From NCBI GenBank assembly GCA_020746105.1, contig CM036618.1, forward strand, positions 122,933,280-122,997,279: a stretch of 64,000 nucleotides of DNA. Direction: 5' to 3'. The translations under genes were made by a program, and so were the position numbers. Shown in pieces: positions 61,172-64,000 of this stretch. The notes beneath the pieces were generated by a model that saw only the letters and a program-made list of their open reading frames with translations, did no database searches and had not been told where the DNA came from. This stretch comes from Trogon surrucura (lineage: Eukaryota > Chordata > Aves > Trogoniformes > Trogonidae). Each line of letters opens with the position of its first letter. The first letter of the stretch is position 1.

Positions 61172-61268
61172 TTCACCGGGGGAAAACCAAGGCAATTGCA
61201 AGTGGGGATGGTGAGGTGGTGGAAAGGGAGGCTGAGGGTCAACAGCTCATCACACTCCTAAGAGAAAG
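61172..61268 (+). other. Candidate 97-nt coding exon
   Basis: An acceptor (TTGCTTCATCACTGTAG) ends at 61171 and a strong donor (GAAAG|GTAAGTC) follows 61268. Only one frame is open across the whole segment: two leading bases, 31 codons and two trailing bases. It gives a hydrophilic, helix-like peptide containing GDGEVVEREAEGQQLITLL. The other two frames hit stops. Of the splice-bounded segments in the window this has the most protein-like composition. No family is recognised, and no partner exon with matching phase was identified. Confidence 0.3.
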
Positions 61269-62520
61269 GTAAGTCTGGGGGCTGGAAATCTCAATGTGGA
61301 CCCTTCTGGCACCCCAGCCAAAGCCTGGCTGACACGAGAAGGCCATGCACACACAGCAGGCTCTGACATGTCTATTCACTGCTAATAATGATTGTGTCCT
61401 TAATACACAACATTGTTTCCTCCTCTTCTGTTTGCTAAAACTTCTAACTCTTGGATATCTCTGTTTTTATTGAGGGTTCCTAAAAGTTCCTGGAGCTGAA
61501 CCGGCTATTTCCTAAGAAAGCTGTGCACGGATATAGGCACCTTACTTGTCTCTAGAGTCATCTCAGCTCCATAATTAGGCTGCAGCTTTTCACTTCCTTC
61601 TGGTTCCAAACAACGCACTGCAGGCTTGCTCTGAAGCACACCAGCCATTTAATCACACACAAAGGGATTTCTCCTTTCCCCAAAAAATCAGATCTGTGAA
61701 TTGCCTTGGGAAAAAAAAAGGTATAATTATAAACCATTAGTAGCAGTTTTTTCCCCCCACAACAGGCTGAACACTAACATTCCTTAAAGGGTTTCCTGAG
61801 CCTTTTTTGCTCAGTAAAAATATTTGACAAGGGCGGAAAAAATCCCTCCACAACCTAAGCACCATGGAGTCCTTTTGCTGCATAATAGATTTCTTATTTT
61901 GGTAATAATGAAAGGAAAGTTGGGTGCTTTCTAAAGCATTTTGTTCCAGATTGCTAGCTCCCACTGTACAAAAATAATGACCCCTTCCCCACCCCATCAA
62001 CACAGCAGCACGCAATCTCGGTGGCACAATATCCCATTGTAGTGCTCTGAATGCCGCGTTGGCAGAGGAACTGGTGCGAAGGAGGGAGCACAATCGCCTC
62101 TTTGCCCTCCTACTGCTGCCAGTGCCAGTTCAGGGTAACATGACTCACAGCCGCTGCCAATATGTTGATCTGAGGGAACGGAGAGAGAGGCCACGCTAAG
62201 ATAAATGCACAGATAAATTGCCACGCTCCAGCCTTGCCTCCTTTTAGCTCCTGGAGGAACCTGGGAGAAAAAGTCTCTTCTGATGGAGATAAACCAACAG
62301 ACACACACTAATGATGAAGACAGTCCACTTCAGTAGCATTGCACTCTCTTTAGAGGCACATCTGGGCTCAGCTGCTTGAAAGAGTAAAAAAAAAAAAAAA
62401 AATATTCTTTTTGTTTATGACCGAGGAGTATAAAAGAGAATCTCACTTTGCAAGCAGAGAAAAGCTCATGATTTTTAACCTGAATTTGAGTTCTCCCTGT
62501 TTTTTTGCCTCCTATCATAG
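61269..62520. other. Non-coding DNA
   Basis: No gene is recognised. Frames of 103-118 codons at 61737-62308 (-) overlap in different frames and show no motif. An A17 run is at 62386-62402. Confidence 0.4.
62386..62402. repeat. A17 homopolymer run
   Basis: Seventeen consecutive A bases. No retroposon body was recognised upstream. Confidence 0.9.
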
Positions 62521-62552
62521 CTTCCTGCCTTCTGCCCTCCTGCATTTATCAG
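62521..62552 (+). other. Candidate 32-nt microexon
   Basis: A long pyrimidine tract (CCCTGTTTTTTTGCCTCCTA) leads into TCATAG at 62520, and CAG|GTAAGTAG follows 62552. Both match consensus closely, and the intervening 32 nt are open in all three frames. The segment is too short for family recognition, and its own pyrimidine richness could create a decoy. Confidence 0.2.
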
Positions 62553-64000
62553 GTAAGTAGACGGGCAGGCTCAAAAGTCTCCCACAATTGACACTGCGGT
62601 GCCACCCTTAAGGTTCCTAAATAGGTTGAAGCCACCTTGTGAAAACAGAGGGCACACAGTACAGGAATGGAGGGACATGGCAACTTATACACACCCATGA
62701 ATAACATCCTACCACAGAGGATGCAATTGCAAAAGCAACCATTGTGTTCAGGTAAAGCAAATGAACTACCAAATACCATTTGTACTTCTCAATGCCTCAG
62801 TCACTTCTAAGCGCTCCCACCCAGGACGACACACCTGGCAAGCCTCCGTGATGCGGAAGGCTGAATCCCATCACTGGGAAAGTCTCAGGGCACAGTTTGT
62901 CAGGTGAAGGCAAGGGAAGACACCCCGGCTGAGCGGTGAGCAGGGTGCTGCAGACCTTGGAGGTGGCTCACCGTGTTCCTACGTGGGCTGTAGTCCCCCG
63001 ACTATTGCAGCTGCTGTTCTCCCGACTCCTACTTGCTGTCTTTGCACGTAAAGCCCAAGCTGGTATTCCACCATCCTTTCTTCGTTTCCCATGACTCTCC
63101 CAATAGCACTTGCTTTTTCCACAAGCCGGCGATGGCGAGGCTCTGAGCCGACTGCTTCCTGCAGGACTTGGTTGATGGTTCTGTTTTGTTTATGGCTCCT
63201 TTCAATTTAGCCACATAATTATGTCCATTTGCAGTGCAGAAATGAATTCCAAGAATAAAGTGACTCACATTCATTAAGGCTGTTTGTACAGAATTTGACA
63301 ATGTTGTACTCCATGCAGGAAGGACTCTGTGTCCATGTTTGCAGCAAGGCTGGATGGACTCATGACAGTGATGAGATAAGTGTGTAAACTGAGATGTACC
63401 CACCTCCGCCTCCGCCACATGACCAGGAGCACACAGAAGGTTGGCAATGAGAAACCACTAGTTTCCTTAGGTATCACAAAAAACAAATGTCATGGCTCGT
63501 CACAGAATTACAACCATATTTTAAAAAAGGAGGAGTGGTTTTTATTTGCTTGTGGGTTCGTTTATAAATTAGGAGGAGGTTACATTTTGTAGGGCAATGA
63601 CATCTCATCTGATACCCATACAGATTGTGTTGCAACATTAAATGGGTTTGGCACCTGACACATTTCAATTTTTCTGGAATTCTTTTTAGAAATGACTGGG
63701 AGGTTTTCACTCCAAAAGAGCCATGACAATTTATTCCTATAGTCCTGTATCAAATGGCACAATTTTGATCATTTAACTTGGATTCAGGATAACACAGTAC
63801 CTAGTTTTCAAGTTGTTAATACATACACCACTATCACAGAATCCAAAAGCACGTGCCCCTGAACCAATGGCTTTTGACAGTACACGAAATAAAGAGAAAT
63901 GCCACGTACTTGGAAGCCCACAACGTACACAGAGTGTGAAAGATTCGTTTATTTATTTATTTAAGTCATAAGCTTACCATCTCTTTACATTTGTTTTGGA
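62553..64000. other. Non-coding DNA to the window end
   Basis: A GC/CpG-richer patch lies at about 62810-63160, followed by a 129-codon minus-strand frame (63029-63418) without recognisable motifs. A (TTTA)4 microsatellite is at 63948-63963. Confidence 0.4.

Noticed and set aside
63836..63846. CR1 tail scrap (ATCACAGAAT)
   Set aside because: Only about ten bases match and no CR1-like sequence continues on either side.
1..64000. Bacterial, phage or CRISPR-type system
   Set aside because: No dense ORF arrays, ribosome binding sites or regularly spaced repeats; composition and repeats are those of a bird chromosome.

Overview
This looks like nuclear DNA of a bird. The clearest signs are a chicken-repeat-1 (CR1) non-LTR retrotransposon with the typical avian octamer tail (ATTCTGTG repeated), a second older CR1 fragment, and three copies of a tRNA-Ile-derived SINE whose 3' part copies a CR1 3' end. 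SINEs of this design are known from zebra finch (TguSINE1), so a passerine or another neoavian is likely, but the species cannot be fixed from the sequence. There are no bacterial-style gene arrays, operons, rRNA, CRISPR arrays or phage genes. Most of the window is AT-rich, CpG-poor, single-copy-looking DNA, as expected of a long intron or an intergenic desert.

Layout. A SINE lies at 644-829 (+). From 830 to 41202 the DNA is mainly non-repetitive, with homopolymer runs, a CR1-tail scrap at 28398, a 22-bp perfect palindrome at 8303, an ideal palindromic oestrogen-response-element-type site at 21925 and small CpG-rich patches (8.0-8.4, 26.4-26.7, 29.2-29.5 kb). At 41203-41640 (-) a SINE is fused directly to the 3' end of an older CR1. 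Another SINE is at 48377-48552 (+). At 53011-55090 (+) lies a 5'-truncated but open CR1 that encodes the complete reverse transcriptase domain. From 55.1 to 64 kb the DNA is again mostly single copy, with a 30-bp exact repeat at 57928 and 60276.

Function. The only reading frame I can assign to a protein family is the CR1 reverse transcriptase. The other small frames do not resemble any family I recognise. Several short segments have a good splice acceptor, an open frame and a good donor (2412-2462 with 3462-3528, 15659-15719, 28528-28617, 61172-61268, 62521-62552 on +; 9971-10054, 36851-36890, 57459-57691 on -). Decoy exons of this kind are common in vertebrate introns, so they are listed with low confidence. 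The repeats are linked: SINEs with CR1-like tails are mobilised by CR1-type reverse transcriptase, and the 41.2-41.6 kb fusion looks like a product of that machinery switching templates.
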